Position numbers and translations under genes: made by a program. Positions 40,180 to 49,794 of a DNA stretch of 53,294 nt are shown one piece after another (within the stretch, counting starts at the first letter, position 1; each line of letters starts with the position of its first letter). The notes below the pieces were generated by a model. The model saw only the letters and a list, made by a program, of their open reading frames with translations. It had not been told where the DNA came from and did not search any database. Source of the DNA: Caldatribacterium sp964426875 (GTDB taxonomy: Bacteria > Atribacterota > Atribacteria > Atribacterales > Caldatribacteriaceae); contig CAYRSB010000012.1 of assembly GCA_964426875.1 (NCBI GenBank), positions 1-53,294 of the forward strand, in the 5' to 3' direction.

Positions 40180-41745
40180 GTGCGTATCACCTTTTTCGGT
40201 GCGGCCTCAGAGGTTACCGGTTCCTGCTACCTTGTAGAGAACGGGAGACTGAAGTTTCTGGTTGACTGTGGTATGTTCCAAGGGGAGGAGGGGGAACGCA
40301 ATGCTTTGCCCTTCCCCTTTTCTCCCCAGGAAGTGGATTTTCTCCTTCTTACCCATGCCCACCTTGACCACTCTGGAAGAATTCCACTTTTGGTGAAGTC
40401 AGGGTTCCGAGGAAAGATTTATGCAACCTTGCCTACCTTGGAGCTTTGCCGGGTTCTCTGGCTTGATACAGTAAAGCTCATGAAGGAAGAGGTGGAGCGG
40501 GCCAACCGCCGTCATCGACGGTCAGGCAAGCCAGAGGTTGAGCCCCTTTTTGGTGAAGATGAAGCACATGCGGCCCTTGAGCTCTTTGAACCTGTGGGCT
40601 ATGACGACCTGGCACGATATGAAAACGTGGAGTTCGTTTTTCGGAATGCTGCCCATATCTTGGGGGCGGCAACGCTTGAGGTATGGATACAGGGCACGAA
40701 AGTAGTTTTTTCAGGGGATGTGGGCCAATTCGGAAACGTTTTAGAAGGATCTCCACCCATCATTGAGGAAACGGACTTTGTGATTATTGAGTCGACGTAT
40801 GGCAACCGCCGTCACAAGACTCTCGAGGAGACGAGAAAAGAGTTTTCCGAGGTTATCACAAGGGCGGCAGGAAATTGTGGGAAAATCCTCATCCCTACTT
40901 TCGTGGTTGATAGAGCTCAGAGGGTACTCTATGAGCTTGCCCTTCTTCAAGAAAGCTTGGGACTTCATTGCCCGGTTTTTTTCGACAGCCCCCTGGGGAA
41001 ACAGACTACTGACATTTATCTCAAATACCGTTACCTGTTGAGTGGAGAGATGGAACGTTTTCATCTTCTTGGGAAAGATCCTTTTGCCTTCCCAGGGCTC
41101 AGCTACGTTTCCACTCCTGAAGAGTCGAAGGCCTTGAATGACATTGACCGGGCCATTATTCTTGCCGGGAGTGGGATGTGTACCGGGGGAAGAATCCTCC
41201 ATCACCTGAAGCACAGCCTCTTTAAAGAGACGACTACCGTAGTCTTTGTGGGTTATCAGGCAAAAGGAACCTTGGGACGGGCACTGGTTGACGGTGCCAA
41301 GAAGGTTCGAATTTTTGATGAAGACATCGTGGTACGGGCAAACATCGCCACCATCAATGGTTTTTCTGTCCATGGAGATCAGGATGACCTCCTTCGCTTT
41401 GCAGGGTACTTCAAAAGCCGCCCCCTTTTTCTGGTGACTCACGGAGAGAAGGAGATTGCCCAAGTCTTTGCTGAAGAACTGAGAGCCCGGGGATATGAGG
41501 CCTTGGTTCCCTCCTTTGGGGATAGTGTGGACCTTTCTCGCCGAGTGGTTGTGGCTGCCTCACAGAGTTTTCCCAAGAAGAGGGCCCTTGACGAGATAGA
41601 GGAAAGGGTCAAGGTTCTTCGAGAAAAAGAGGTTTCTTTAGGGGAGGAGAGTGAGGTCCTTTTACGGTCCGCCCTCATCCTCCTTGAGGAAGCAGAAAGG
41701 CGAGCCTTCTCAGCTGCCGATAAATTCCCGCAGAATGGAATTTGA
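40180..41745 (+). CDS. Beta-CASP metallo-beta-lactamase-fold RNA hydrolase
   Basis: 521 aa from GTG 40180. N-terminal metallo-beta-lactamase motifs: LLTHAHLDHSG (HxHxDH), NAAHILGAA and VFSGDVGQ. The beta-CASP insert follows, with PTFVVDRAQRVLYEL (motif A/B region), AGSGMCTGGRILHHLK and NGFSVHGD. Similar to bacterial/archaeal CPSF-like ribonucleases. It likely processes or degrades RNA. The C-terminal 50 residues are a charged helix extension. The 3' end overlaps the converging kinase gene by 36 bases. Confidence 0.9.
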   Translation: MRITFFGAASEVTGSCYLVENGRLKFLVDCGMFQGEEGERNALPFPFSPQEVDFLLLTHAHLDHSGRIPLLVKSGFRGKIYATLPTLELCRVLWLDTVKLMKEEVERANRRHRRSGKPEVEPLFGEDEAHAALELFEPVGYDDLARYENVEFVFRNAAHILGAATLEVWIQGTKVVFSGDVGQFGNVLEGSPPIIEETDFVIIESTYGNRRHKTLEETRKEFSEVITRAAGNCGKILIPTFVVDRAQRVLYELALLQESLGLHCPVFFDSPLGKQTTDIYLKYRYLLSGEMERFHLLGKDPFAFPGLSYVSTPEESKALNDIDRAIILAGSGMCTGGRILHHLKHSLFKETTTVVFVGYQAKGTLGRALVDGAKKVRIFDEDIVVRANIATINGFSVHGDQDDLLRFAGYFKSRPLFLVTHGEKEIAQVFAEELRARGYEALVPSFGDSVDLSRRVVVAASQSFPKKRALDEIEERVKVLREKEVSLGEESEVLLRSALILLEEAERRAFSAADKFPQNGI

Positions 41746-43344
41746 AGGGACAAGGGAGGGGTTGAGGAGCATAAAGTGGTTGAGGAAGGAGAAGAGTCGG
41801 TAGGCCTCGAGATAGTCGGGACTTTCGGGAGTGATGGCTCGAAGAAGTGCTTCGGTATACTGGCGGAGAATACAGAACTCATAGATGAGTGAGGAGTTGA
41901 ACATCACATCGGCTTCTTCTTGGTAGGGGAAGATATACTTTTCTTCTCCCTCTCGAACCCTTGGCCAGGTGTTAAAGACCTCCTCAGCCTTGCTTCCCCG
42001 AAATTGGCTGTCCCGTACGATTCGTCGAATGAGTCGGCAATCGGTAGTAGGGATGCGGTTGTGGTCGTCGATGTTCAGGGTGGTGAGGGCACTGACATAG
42101 ATTTTGAACTTCTCCTCCTCAGGCACTTCCTGTCCAAGTTGAGGATTAAGAGCGTGCAGTCCTTCAACCAAGATGATACCGTCTTTGTCCAGGTGACTTC
42201 GTGTCCCCTCAGGTTCTCGAGTTCCGGTGATGAAGTTGTAGCGGGGAATTTCCACCTCTTCCCCCCTAAGAAGGAGCAGGAGCTGCTCCTCAAAGAGGTC
42301 CAGATCCAGAGCCTCGGGGCTCTCGTAATCGGTAAGAACCCCCTGGAGCTCATGGCGAGAGAGAAAATAATCGTCAAGAGAAATGGTGATGGGTTTTAGA
42401 CCGTTGACCCTCAGTTGGGTATAGAGCCGACGGGTAAAGGTGGTTTTCCCCGAGGAGGAAGGCCCGGCAATGAGCACCAGGCGCACACTGCCTCTTCTCT
42501 GGGTTATAAGATCGGCAATTTGAGCAATTTTCTTTTCATGAAGTGCTTCGGCGATGGAGATAATTTCTCTTCCTTCTCCTCTGGCAATGGCTTCGTTGAG
42601 CTCTCCTACGTCCTCGATGTTTGTAATCCTCCCCCAGTGGGCAGCCTCCTTGAAAGCGCTGAAGAGTTTTGGGCGAAAGATGTAAGGGGGGAGCTTTTCG
42701 GCATTATCCCCCTTGGGAAACTGGACAATGAAACCAGGAGGTACGATGACAAAACCGAAATTTTTTACGTAACCAGTTTTGGGGCACAAGGGTCCGTAGT
42801 AGTGGTCATAGAAGTCCTCAAGGCGGTACAGAGTTACTGCTGGGGTCCTCCAGTACCGGAAGAGCCTCACTACATCTTCTCTTCCTTGACGAGTATAAAT
42901 GTATATGGCCTTTTCCCAGTTTACTACTTCCCGCTCGATGGGCGAGTTCTTTGCCACGATTTCCCGCATCACCGCTTCAACATCTTGCAGAAGTGAGGGG
43001 GTAATATGCTCTGCGCTCTCTACCTCACAGAAGAGTCCATCGCTCATGGAGTGGAGCACACGGAACCTTTTTCTCGGAAGGACTCGGGATATGGCATAGC
43101 TCAGAAGAAAAAGGAGGCTCCGTACATAGGTTCTTCTTCCCTCGGGATGGGAGAAAGGGAAAAAAATCACCGTGTGGTCTTTTTCTACCCGCGTGTTCAG
43201 ATCGACGATTTCTCCATCGAGTTGAGCAGCCAAGATCGAGCAACGATAATCGGGGTAAAGACGCTTGGCAACCTCTTCTAAGGTCTCTCCCGCAAGGGCG
43301 ACGATACTTTTCCCATCTTCTAAGGTCAGGCGATATTCTTTCAT
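41710..43344 (-). CDS. Nucleoside (uridine) kinase with N-terminal TGS domain
   Basis: 544 aa from ATG 43344. Residues 3-62 resemble a TGS domain, 70-200 the threonyl-tRNA-synthetase second-additional-domain fold (HSMSDGLFCEVE), and 285-500 a uridine-kinase P-loop domain with VLIAGPSSSGKTTF (Walker A 294-301), ISLDDYFLSR and GIILVEGLHALNPQL. This ThrRS-like plus kinase combination is known in many bacteria and is annotated uridine kinase. It phosphorylates uridine/cytidine. Divergent from the uridine phosphorylase gene, so the two cover both fates of salvaged uridine. Confidence 0.9.
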   Translation of the reverse strand: MKEYRLTLEDGKSIVALAGETLEEVAKRLYPDYRCSILAAQLDGEIVDLNTRVEKDHTVIFFPFSHPEGRRTYVRSLLFLLSYAISRVLPRKRFRVLHSMSDGLFCEVESAEHITPSLLQDVEAVMREIVAKNSPIEREVVNWEKAIYIYTRQGREDVVRLFRYWRTPAVTLYRLEDFYDHYYGPLCPKTGYVKNFGFVIVPPGFIVQFPKGDNAEKLPPYIFRPKLFSAFKEAAHWGRITNIEDVGELNEAIARGEGREIISIAEALHEKKIAQIADLITQRRGSVRLVLIAGPSSSGKTTFTRRLYTQLRVNGLKPITISLDDYFLSRHELQGVLTDYESPEALDLDLFEEQLLLLLRGEEVEIPRYNFITGTREPEGTRSHLDKDGIILVEGLHALNPQLGQEVPEEEKFKIYVSALTTLNIDDHNRIPTTDCRLIRRIVRDSQFRGSKAEEVFNTWPRVREGEEKYIFPYQEEADVMFNSSLIYEFCILRQYTEALLRAITPESPDYLEAYRLFSFLNHFMLLNPSLVPSNSILREFIGS

Positions 43345-43354
43345 GCACTCTTCA

Positions 43355-43372
43355 CCTTTTTGGTATTTTATC
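43355..43372 (-). promoter_or_regulatory. Upstream 11-mer of the uridine kinase gene, shared with dut
   Basis: On the minus strand GGATAAAATACCAAAAAGG ends at 43355, 10 bases before the start codon. It includes TACCAAAAAGG (43365-43355), identical to the dut upstream element in sequence and distance. A TAAAAT -10-like box lies just upstream of it. Confidence 0.35.
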
Positions 43373-43396
43373 CGAAAATAGGAGGGGGGTGAAGAG

Positions 43397-44173
43397 ATGT
43401 ATCGGGCGTATCACCTTGGGCTCTCGAGCGATGCAGTCCGGGACGTTTCCCTTGCCCTTCTTCCGGGGGCTCCGGAACGCGCTGAAATCCTGGCTGAGGC
43501 CTTTGGAAAACCAGAAGTCCTTGCCTTCCATCGGGAGTTTAAGAGTGTTCTGGCTGAGAACAAAGAAGGGAAAGTTCTCGTCGTTTCGACCGGTATCGGG
43601 GGTTCCTCTTTGAGCATTGCAGTGGAGGAGCTTGCCCGCATTGGTGTACGGTGGTTTATTCGAGTAGGGACCTGTGGAGCTCTGCAGGAAGACGTAGCCG
43701 TAGGAGACCTTGTCATCAGTGAGGGAGCGGTACGCCTTGACGGAGCCTCTTTGCACTATGCACCTTTGGAGTATCCAGCGGTGGCCGATTGGGAAACGGT
43801 GAAAATTCTTAAGGAAGCCTGTGAGAAAGCAAGGGTTCGGTATCATATCGGTGTAACCTGCTCCTCGGCCACCTTTTACCCTGGGCAGGAGAGGTATGAT
43901 ACCTTTTCAGGGTATGTTCCCCGAAACCTTCAAGGAAGTCTCAGAGAATGGCAAACTTTAAAGGTTTTGAATTACGAGATGGAGGTGGCCACCCTCCTTG
44001 TGATGGCCCGTGTCTTTGGGCTTCGGGCAGGGGCAGTGTGCGGGGTTTTAGTGAATCGAACGAAAAGGGAGGAAGTGGAAGAGGGCGTTGTGGAAAAGGT
44101 AGAAAAGAATTTAGCCCGGGTTTCTGCCCTTGCGGCAAGACAAATACTTTCCTCCTCCCGGGAAGAGGTATGA
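43397..44173 (+). CDS. udp: Uridine phosphorylase-type nucleoside phosphorylase
   Basis: 258 aa from ATG 43397 (GGAGGGGGGTGAAGAG upstream). Family blocks are VVSTGIGGSSLSIAVEEL, FIRVGTCGALQEDVAVGDLVI (phosphate-binding) and VLNYEMEVATLLVMARVFGLRAGAVCGV (ribose-binding Glu-Met-Glu). It splits uridine to uracil and ribose 1-phosphate. The divergent uridine kinase gene supports a pyrimidine substrate. It ends in ATGA overlap with hslO. Confidence 0.9.
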   Translation: MYRAYHLGLSSDAVRDVSLALLPGAPERAEILAEAFGKPEVLAFHREFKSVLAENKEGKVLVVSTGIGGSSLSIAVEELARIGVRWFIRVGTCGALQEDVAVGDLVISEGAVRLDGASLHYAPLEYPAVADWETVKILKEACEKARVRYHIGVTCSSATFYPGQERYDTFSGYVPRNLQGSLREWQTLKVLNYEMEVATLLVMARVFGLRAGAVCGVLVNRTKREEVEEGVVEKVEKNLARVSALAARQILSSSREEV

Positions 44174-45045
44174 ACATGGTTGAGGATTACGTGGTAAGGG
44201 TGGTTGTGGAAGGAACAGAAGTCTGGGGCTACGTGGCTTCTTCTACCAAGCTTGTAGAGCGGGCCCGAAAACTCCATAAAACTACTCCTATAGCTACTGC
44301 GGCCCTGGGGCGGGCGTTGACTCTTGTGGGGATCATGGGAGTGGCTATGAAGGATAACCAGAGGGTTTCCTTGCAGATTCGTTGCCGAGGTCCTCTGGAA
44401 GGTATTCTTGTCCAGGGGAATGCCAAAGGAGAGGTTCGGGGATACGTGTCACAGCCTCTTGTGATTCTCCCTTCTCGGGAAGGGAAGCTCAACGTGGAGG
44501 AGGCGGTGGGAGCAGGATCGCAACTTCTTCTTGTGAAGGACCTTGGGTTTGGGGAACCTTACGTAGGGGGTATCGACATGCCCCGGGGTGGTATTGCCTA
44601 TGATCTGGCGTACTACTTTGCTGTTTCAGAACAACTTCCCTCTGCCTGCAGTGCAGGGGTCTACGTGGGAGAGAAGGGGAAGGTTCTTTCTGCGGGTGGG
44701 TTCATCATCCACACTCCCTCTGAAACTCCACTTGACGTCATTGCCTCTCTGGAGGAGAATATTGCCCGTCTTGGGCCATTAAGCAGCGAGCTTTTTCAGG
44801 GGAAAACTCCTGAGGACATAGTAGCCTCGATTTTTTCCGGCCTTCCGTACCGTATTGTGGGCAAGAGTCCCTTGCAGTACCGTTGCCGATGCTCAAGAAG
44901 AAGGGCAAGGAGCATTCTCCTTCTCCTTGAAGAAGAGGAACGGGAAGAGATTTTGAGGACGCAGGGAAAGGCTGAAGTGCGCTGCGCCTTCTGTAATCGG
45001 ACGTACGTTTTTTCAAAAGAGGATTTTACCCCCGAGAGGGAATAG
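44170..45045 (+). CDS. hslO: Redox-regulated chaperone Hsp33
   Basis: 291 aa from ATG 44170 (ATG 44176 in frame). It has AALGRALTLVGIMGVAMKDNQRVSLQI, YVSQPLV, and the C-terminal zinc switch YRCRCSRRRA plus VRCAFCNRTY (CxC and CxxC). Oxidation of these cysteines releases zinc and activates its holdase function. Its presence suggests the organism meets oxidative stress at times. Confidence 0.95.
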   Translation: MNMVEDYVVRVVVEGTEVWGYVASSTKLVERARKLHKTTPIATAALGRALTLVGIMGVAMKDNQRVSLQIRCRGPLEGILVQGNAKGEVRGYVSQPLVILPSREGKLNVEEAVGAGSQLLLVKDLGFGEPYVGGIDMPRGGIAYDLAYYFAVSEQLPSACSAGVYVGEKGKVLSAGGFIIHTPSETPLDVIASLEENIARLGPLSSELFQGKTPEDIVASIFSGLPYRIVGKSPLQYRCRCSRRRARSILLLLEEEEREEILRTQGKAEVRCAFCNRTYVFSKEDFTPERE

Positions 45046-45058
45046 GGGAGGGTTTTTC

Positions 45059-47014
45059 TTGCGACTTTTGAAGTTACGGATAGATTACGAACGGGAGCTC
45101 AACGAAGAGCAGAGGCAGGTTGTTTTTGCTGCTGATGGGCCAGCACTTGTCATCGCTGGAGCAGGAAGCGGGAAGACCCGTACGGTGACCTATCGGGTGG
45201 CATACCTTGTGGAGCAGGGTGTGGCACCTGGTGCCATTCTTCTCGCCACTTTTACTAACAAGGCAGCGCGGGAAATGCTCCATCGGGTGGAATGTCTTTT
45301 GGGGGTAAGCATGGAGCGCCTCTGGGGTGGGACGTTTCATCACATTGGAAATCTCATCCTTCGCCATGAGGCCAAAAAGATTGGGTATGAATCAAACTAT
45401 ACCATCCTCGATCGGGAGGACCAAAAGGACCTTCTCTCGGTGTGTGTGGAAGAGCTTGGAATAGACCCCAAAAGGCGCCGTTTCCCGCAACCGGAGGTTC
45501 TTTTGAACATCGTTACTTTGAGCCGGAACACCCTGAAATCTCTTGACGACGTTCTCGATAAATACTACCCTCAGTTTTTGGAGTGGTCGAGCCATATTGC
45601 CCACCTCTTTGCCCTGTATCAGGACCGAAAGCGGCGCCTCAATGTCATGGATTACGATGACCTCCTGGTATACGTCTGGAATCTCTTTCGGGAAGAGGAG
45701 AGGACCAAAAGAAAGTACGGGGAACTTTTCCGGTATATTCTCGTTGATGAGTACCAGGACACTAACCTCTTGCAAGCGGAAATCGTAGATCTTTTGGCTG
45801 AGGTGCACCGAAATCTTTTGGTTGTGGGGGATGATGCCCAGAGTATCTATGCCTTTCGGGGAGCCCACTTTGCCAACATCCTTGATTTTCCCAAACGTTA
45901 CCCCGACTGTAAGATCTATAAGCTCGAAACCAACTACCGCAGCACCCCTGAGATTCTTCGTCTGGCCAATGAAAGTATCGCCTTCAACATCCGGCAGTTT
46001 CACAAAGTCCTCCGTCCAGTGCGGACACAGGGAGAAAAGCCCTTTGTGGTATCGCTTCGAGACACTTTGGAACAGGCCGATTTTGTAGCCACAAAAATTC
46101 TTGAGCTTCGAGGACATGGCTATTCTTTGAACGACATGGCCGTTCTCTATCGAGCCCATTACCAGAGCATGGAAATTCAAATGGAGCTCACCCGACGGGG
46201 TATCCCTTTCGAGATCCGTTCTGGTCTCCGCTTTTTCGAGCGGGCCCATATCAAGGACGTCATTGCCCACCTGAGACTCATCGTGAACCCCTATGATGAG
46301 ATCTCTTGGAAGCGGGTTTTAAAACTCTATCCTGGTATAGGCGCGCAAAGTGCCGAGCGGGTGTGGCATTTTGTCCAAGAATCCCAGGACCCTCTTTTTG
46401 CCTTGGAACAAGAAGAAGTTCTCCTTGCTCTCCCTTCCGGAGCCCGGGAGAGTTTGGAGGATGTGCGGAGGCTTCTTTTCCGTCTTGAGGAACTCGAAGC
46501 GCAGCCGGCTTTGGCGATACAGGCAGTACTTGAAGGTGGGTATCGGGATTACCTTGTAAGCCGCTATCCCGATGCGCGGGAGCGTCTCGAAGACCTTGAA
46601 GAATTGGCCAGCTTTTCTTCTCGATACGAATCTTTGGAAAAGTTTTTGAGTGAACTTGCTCTTTTAGGTGGAATAGAGGCAGAAACGGTGGTTGCAGGGG
46701 CGCTACCCGATGAGCGGGTAGTTCTCTCCACCGTGCATCAGGCAAAGGGTCTTGAATGGAGATGTGTGTTTTTGGTGTGGCTCTGTGAGGGAGCTTTTCC
46801 TTCCTCTCAGTGTTTGATGAGGGAAGAAGACCTTGAAGAGGAGCGAAGGCTTTTCTACGTAGCCTGTACCAGGGCTAAAGATTATCTCTTCCTCTGTTAT
46901 CCTGTGATGGCTGAAAGGACACGGGGAAGGTCTGTGCTTCGGAAACCTTCGCGCTTTTTGCAGGAAATTTCTTCCGCCTCATACAAACGCTACGGTACAG
47001 GGCGGAGTTTTTGA
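45059..47014 (+). CDS. UvrD/PcrA-type superfamily 1A DNA helicase
   Basis: 651 aa from TTG 45059 (GGGGAGGG upstream). Motifs: LNEEQRQVV (Q), IAGAGSGKTRT (I), ATFTNKAAREM (Ia), ILVDEYQDTN (II), VVGDDAQSIYAFRGA (III), LETNYRSTPEILRL (IV), STVHQAKGLEWRCVF (V) and RRLFYVACTRAKDYLFL (VI). It unwinds DNA 3' to 5' in repair or replication. It is about 70-100 residues shorter than PcrA at the C-terminus. The ending overlaps the MFS gene by one base (TGATG). Confidence 0.92.
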   Translation: MRLLKLRIDYERELNEEQRQVVFAADGPALVIAGAGSGKTRTVTYRVAYLVEQGVAPGAILLATFTNKAAREMLHRVECLLGVSMERLWGGTFHHIGNLILRHEAKKIGYESNYTILDREDQKDLLSVCVEELGIDPKRRRFPQPEVLLNIVTLSRNTLKSLDDVLDKYYPQFLEWSSHIAHLFALYQDRKRRLNVMDYDDLLVYVWNLFREEERTKRKYGELFRYILVDEYQDTNLLQAEIVDLLAEVHRNLLVVGDDAQSIYAFRGAHFANILDFPKRYPDCKIYKLETNYRSTPEILRLANESIAFNIRQFHKVLRPVRTQGEKPFVVSLRDTLEQADFVATKILELRGHGYSLNDMAVLYRAHYQSMEIQMELTRRGIPFEIRSGLRFFERAHIKDVIAHLRLIVNPYDEISWKRVLKLYPGIGAQSAERVWHFVQESQDPLFALEQEEVLLALPSGARESLEDVRRLLFRLEELEAQPALAIQAVLEGGYRDYLVSRYPDARERLEDLEELASFSSRYESLEKFLSELALLGGIEAETVVAGALPDERVVLSTVHQAKGLEWRCVFLVWLCEGAFPSSQCLMREEDLEEERRLFYVACTRAKDYLFLCYPVMAERTRGRSVLRKPSRFLQEISSASYKRYGTGRSF

Positions 47015-48252
47015 TGCTTTCGCGACGAGATTATATCTTCAACTTTTTTGTCGATTCTCTTGACTACGCTTTCTTTTCTTTGGCCCTGTCTTTTGGTTCG
47101 GTGACCACCTTTTTACCCCTTTTTGCGAAGCGTCTTGGGGCGAGCAATGTTGAAATCGGTCTTATTCCTGCCTTGGCATATCTTGGCTGGTCAGTTCCAG
47201 CCCTCTGGGGGGCACAAATTTCCCCACGTCTTGAGCGTAAACTCCCCTTTATCCTCCGGATAACTCTCCTTGAGCGTCTCCCTCCTCTGGGCACCGCCCT
47301 GGTGGCGATATTTTTGGCTCGTTCTTCCCCTCGCCTGGCCCTCTATCTTGTCCTCTTTTTCCTTGGTTTGGCCTGTTCCGCTATGGGATTTCTCGGTCCT
47401 ATTTGGACCGAAATGATTGGGAAGGTCATCCATCCTTCTCGCTGGGGGCTCTACTTTGCGTGTGGGAACGGCATTGGTGCACTTATGGGAATTTGGGGTT
47501 CGAGACTCGCTGAGCGTATCATTGCTTCGTATTCTTTTGCCTGGAATTTTGCCTTCTGTTTTTTGCTTGCCTCGTGTGCCATGGGGATATCCTATGTGTT
47601 TCTTGCCCTGACTCGGGAAGAGAAAGGACCGGTGACCAAACAGGAGGGAAATTACCTTCGTTCTTTTTCCTGGATCGTCCGGGAAGACTCCAATTTTCTC
47701 CGATTTCTTATCGCTCGTGTTTTTCTTGCTTTTGGAGTAATGGGCGGGGCATTTTACACGATTTCTGTGCTCAACCGCTTTGCCATTTTGGATGCCTTCG
47801 TTGCCCGATACAATGCTGTTCTTTTAGTCTCTCAAGCTCTTTCTAACTTTTTCTGGGGCCCCTTGGGAGATAAAAGGGGGCACAAGCTTGTTCTCCTTTG
47901 TGGTGTAATGGCAATTCTTTTGAGCAATATCTGGGCTCTTTTTGCTCCCTCGCCCTGGTACTTCTTCTTAGCCTTCAGTTTTATGGGGTTGAACTACAGT
48001 GCGGTTTCTGTGGGAGGAATGGCCATTCTTCTTGACTTTGCCCCTTCGGAGAGAAGGTGGCTCTATCTTGGGTGGGGGAGTTTTTTCTCCGGATTCCCTG
48101 CCTTTTTTGCCCCCATTCTTGGGGGAAAGATTGCCGATCTTTTTGGATACAGCGCCGTTTTCTGGGCTTCCCTTCTTTTTAATTCCCTTGGCTTTCTCTG
48201 GCTTCTTTTTGGTGTTAGGGAGCCTCGGGTCTTTGAAAATTTTGCAGAGTGA
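47014..48252 (+). CDS. Major facilitator superfamily transporter
   Basis: 412 aa with about 12 membrane helices. N-terminal half: NFFVDSLDYAFFSLALSFGSVTTFLPLFAKRLGASNVEIGLIPALAYLGWS. A centre-loop with LTREEKGPVTKQEGNY separates the halves; GPLGDKRGHKLVLL carries the usual loop motif. Substrate unknown (drug, sugar or metabolite). Start ATG 47014 shares a base with the helicase stop. Confidence 0.85.
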   Translation: MLSRRDYIFNFFVDSLDYAFFSLALSFGSVTTFLPLFAKRLGASNVEIGLIPALAYLGWSVPALWGAQISPRLERKLPFILRITLLERLPPLGTALVAIFLARSSPRLALYLVLFFLGLACSAMGFLGPIWTEMIGKVIHPSRWGLYFACGNGIGALMGIWGSRLAERIIASYSFAWNFAFCFLLASCAMGISYVFLALTREEKGPVTKQEGNYLRSFSWIVREDSNFLRFLIARVFLAFGVMGGAFYTISVLNRFAILDAFVARYNAVLLVSQALSNFFWGPLGDKRGHKLVLLCGVMAILLSNIWALFAPSPWYFFLAFSFMGLNYSAVSVGGMAILLDFAPSERRWLYLGWGSFFSGFPAFFAPILGGKIADLFGYSAVFWASLLFNSLGFLWLLFGVREPRVFENFAE

Positions 48253-48257
48253 GAGCC

Positions 48258-49794
48258 ATGTCACAAAAACTCATGGTTCAGGGAACAGCCTCAGGTGTGG
48301 GAAAAAGCCTTGTGGTGGCAGGACTTTTGCGCCTTTTTGCTCGGAGGGGGTTGAGGGTTGCTCCCTTTAAGGCTCAGAATATGTCTCTCCACTTGGGGGT
48401 AACCCCCTGGGGGGAAGAGATTGCCCGCTCACAGATTCTTCAGGCCCAGGCGGCTTGCATTCCTCCCGATGCTCGCATGAACCCCATCCTCCTGAAGCCT
48501 GAAGGAGAAGCAATTCAGGTTGTCCCTCGGGGAAAGGTCTTCAGGAAATTGACACCCTTTGCTCCTCTGCCCAGAGAAATTTTTTGGAAGGTCGTGGAGG
48601 AGAGTCTCTCTTCCCTCTGCCGAGAGTATGACCTTATCCTCCTCAAGGGGATGGGAAGTCCGGCAGAAATAAACTTCCGAGAGAGGGATGTAGCCAACAT
48701 GGCCTTAGCTCGCCACTTTGATGTTCCGGTGCTCCTTGTGGGAGATATCGAGCGGGGCGGAGTGTTTGCAGCCCTCTACGGGACCTGGTTTCTCTGTGGG
48801 GAGGATCGGGTTTTATCCAGGGCTTCATTATCAACAGACTTTGGGGGAAAAAGAAACGTTGCGGGAGGGCATAGTGGAACTCGAACGCTTAACCGGTGTC
48901 CCCGTTGTAGGAGTTCTTCCTTACAGGTCTTTTCTTTTGGATGAGGAGGATGGAGTGCTCTTTACCTTTCAGATTACTTCTTTTTCTTCAGGAATGCTCA
49001 AGATAGGCGTTGTGGCCCTTCACTACATGGCCAACCTCACCGATTTTCGCCCCTTGGGGCTTGGAAAAGTGTATATCCGTTTCGTTGTACCCCAGGAAAA
49101 CCTTGATTTCTTCGACCTCATCGTTCTCCCCGGGACGAAAAATGCCTTTCTCAACCTTCAGTACTGCCATTCTGTATCTTTTGGGAGAAAGTTTTGGGAA
49201 TTTGTGCTGGGAGGTGGAGTGGTACTTGGTGTGTGTGGAGGTTTTCAAATGCTTGGCGAGGTTCTCAGGGATCCGGGAGGTGTAGAGTCCCGGGAGCAGG
49301 AAATCCGCGGTTTTGGATTTTTCCCCATGGAGACGGTCCTGGAAAGGGACAAGCTTCTCTGCTGTGTGGAGGGACATTCCCCTGTAGTGGAAGGGGGAAG
49401 GATAACCGGGTACGAAATCCATCATGGGAAAGGCGTCTTTTCTCTTCCCTGTGACCCTTTCTTTGTGGTATTTTGCGAAGGCAAGGAGTTTCCAGAAGGT
49501 GCTGTCCGCGAGGGAAGAATTTTTGGTACCTATCTCCATGGACTCTTTGACGAGAGGGAATTCCGTCGGGCTTTTCTCAACTATGCGCGGAGAATCCGAG
49601 GTCTTCCGCCGCGGCCCCTTGAGAGTGTGTCTTGGAAAGAGGGGGTGGATAAAGAGCTTGGTCGACTGGCTGATTCTCTTCTTGAACACCTCAACATGGA
49701 GCTTCTTGGGAAGATTCTTGGTCTTTCAATTTTTCGTTTCGCACGATGGCCTTGCTCTCCCATCGACCACTCAGGTAGTAGAAATAGGCAATGA
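48258..49794 (+). pseudogene. cobQ: Cobyric acid synthase with two one-base frameshifts
   Basis: The N-terminal part has LMVQGTASGVGKSLVVAGLL (ATP-binding) and QAQAACIPPDARMNPILLKP; then LLVGDIERGGVFAALYGT. The C-terminal glutaminase part has LIVLPGTKNAFL, VLGVCGGFQMLG (catalytic Cys) and GTYLHGLFD. The frame breaks twice within about 40 bases: a missing T in the TTTT run at 48811-48814, and a missing G or A in the GGGGGAAAAA tract at 48843-48852. With both bases restored the protein is about 512 aa, the normal length. CobQ amidates adenosylcobyrinic diamide in B12 synthesis. No other cobalamin gene is nearby. The 3' end overlaps the converging MATE gene. Confidence 0.88.
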
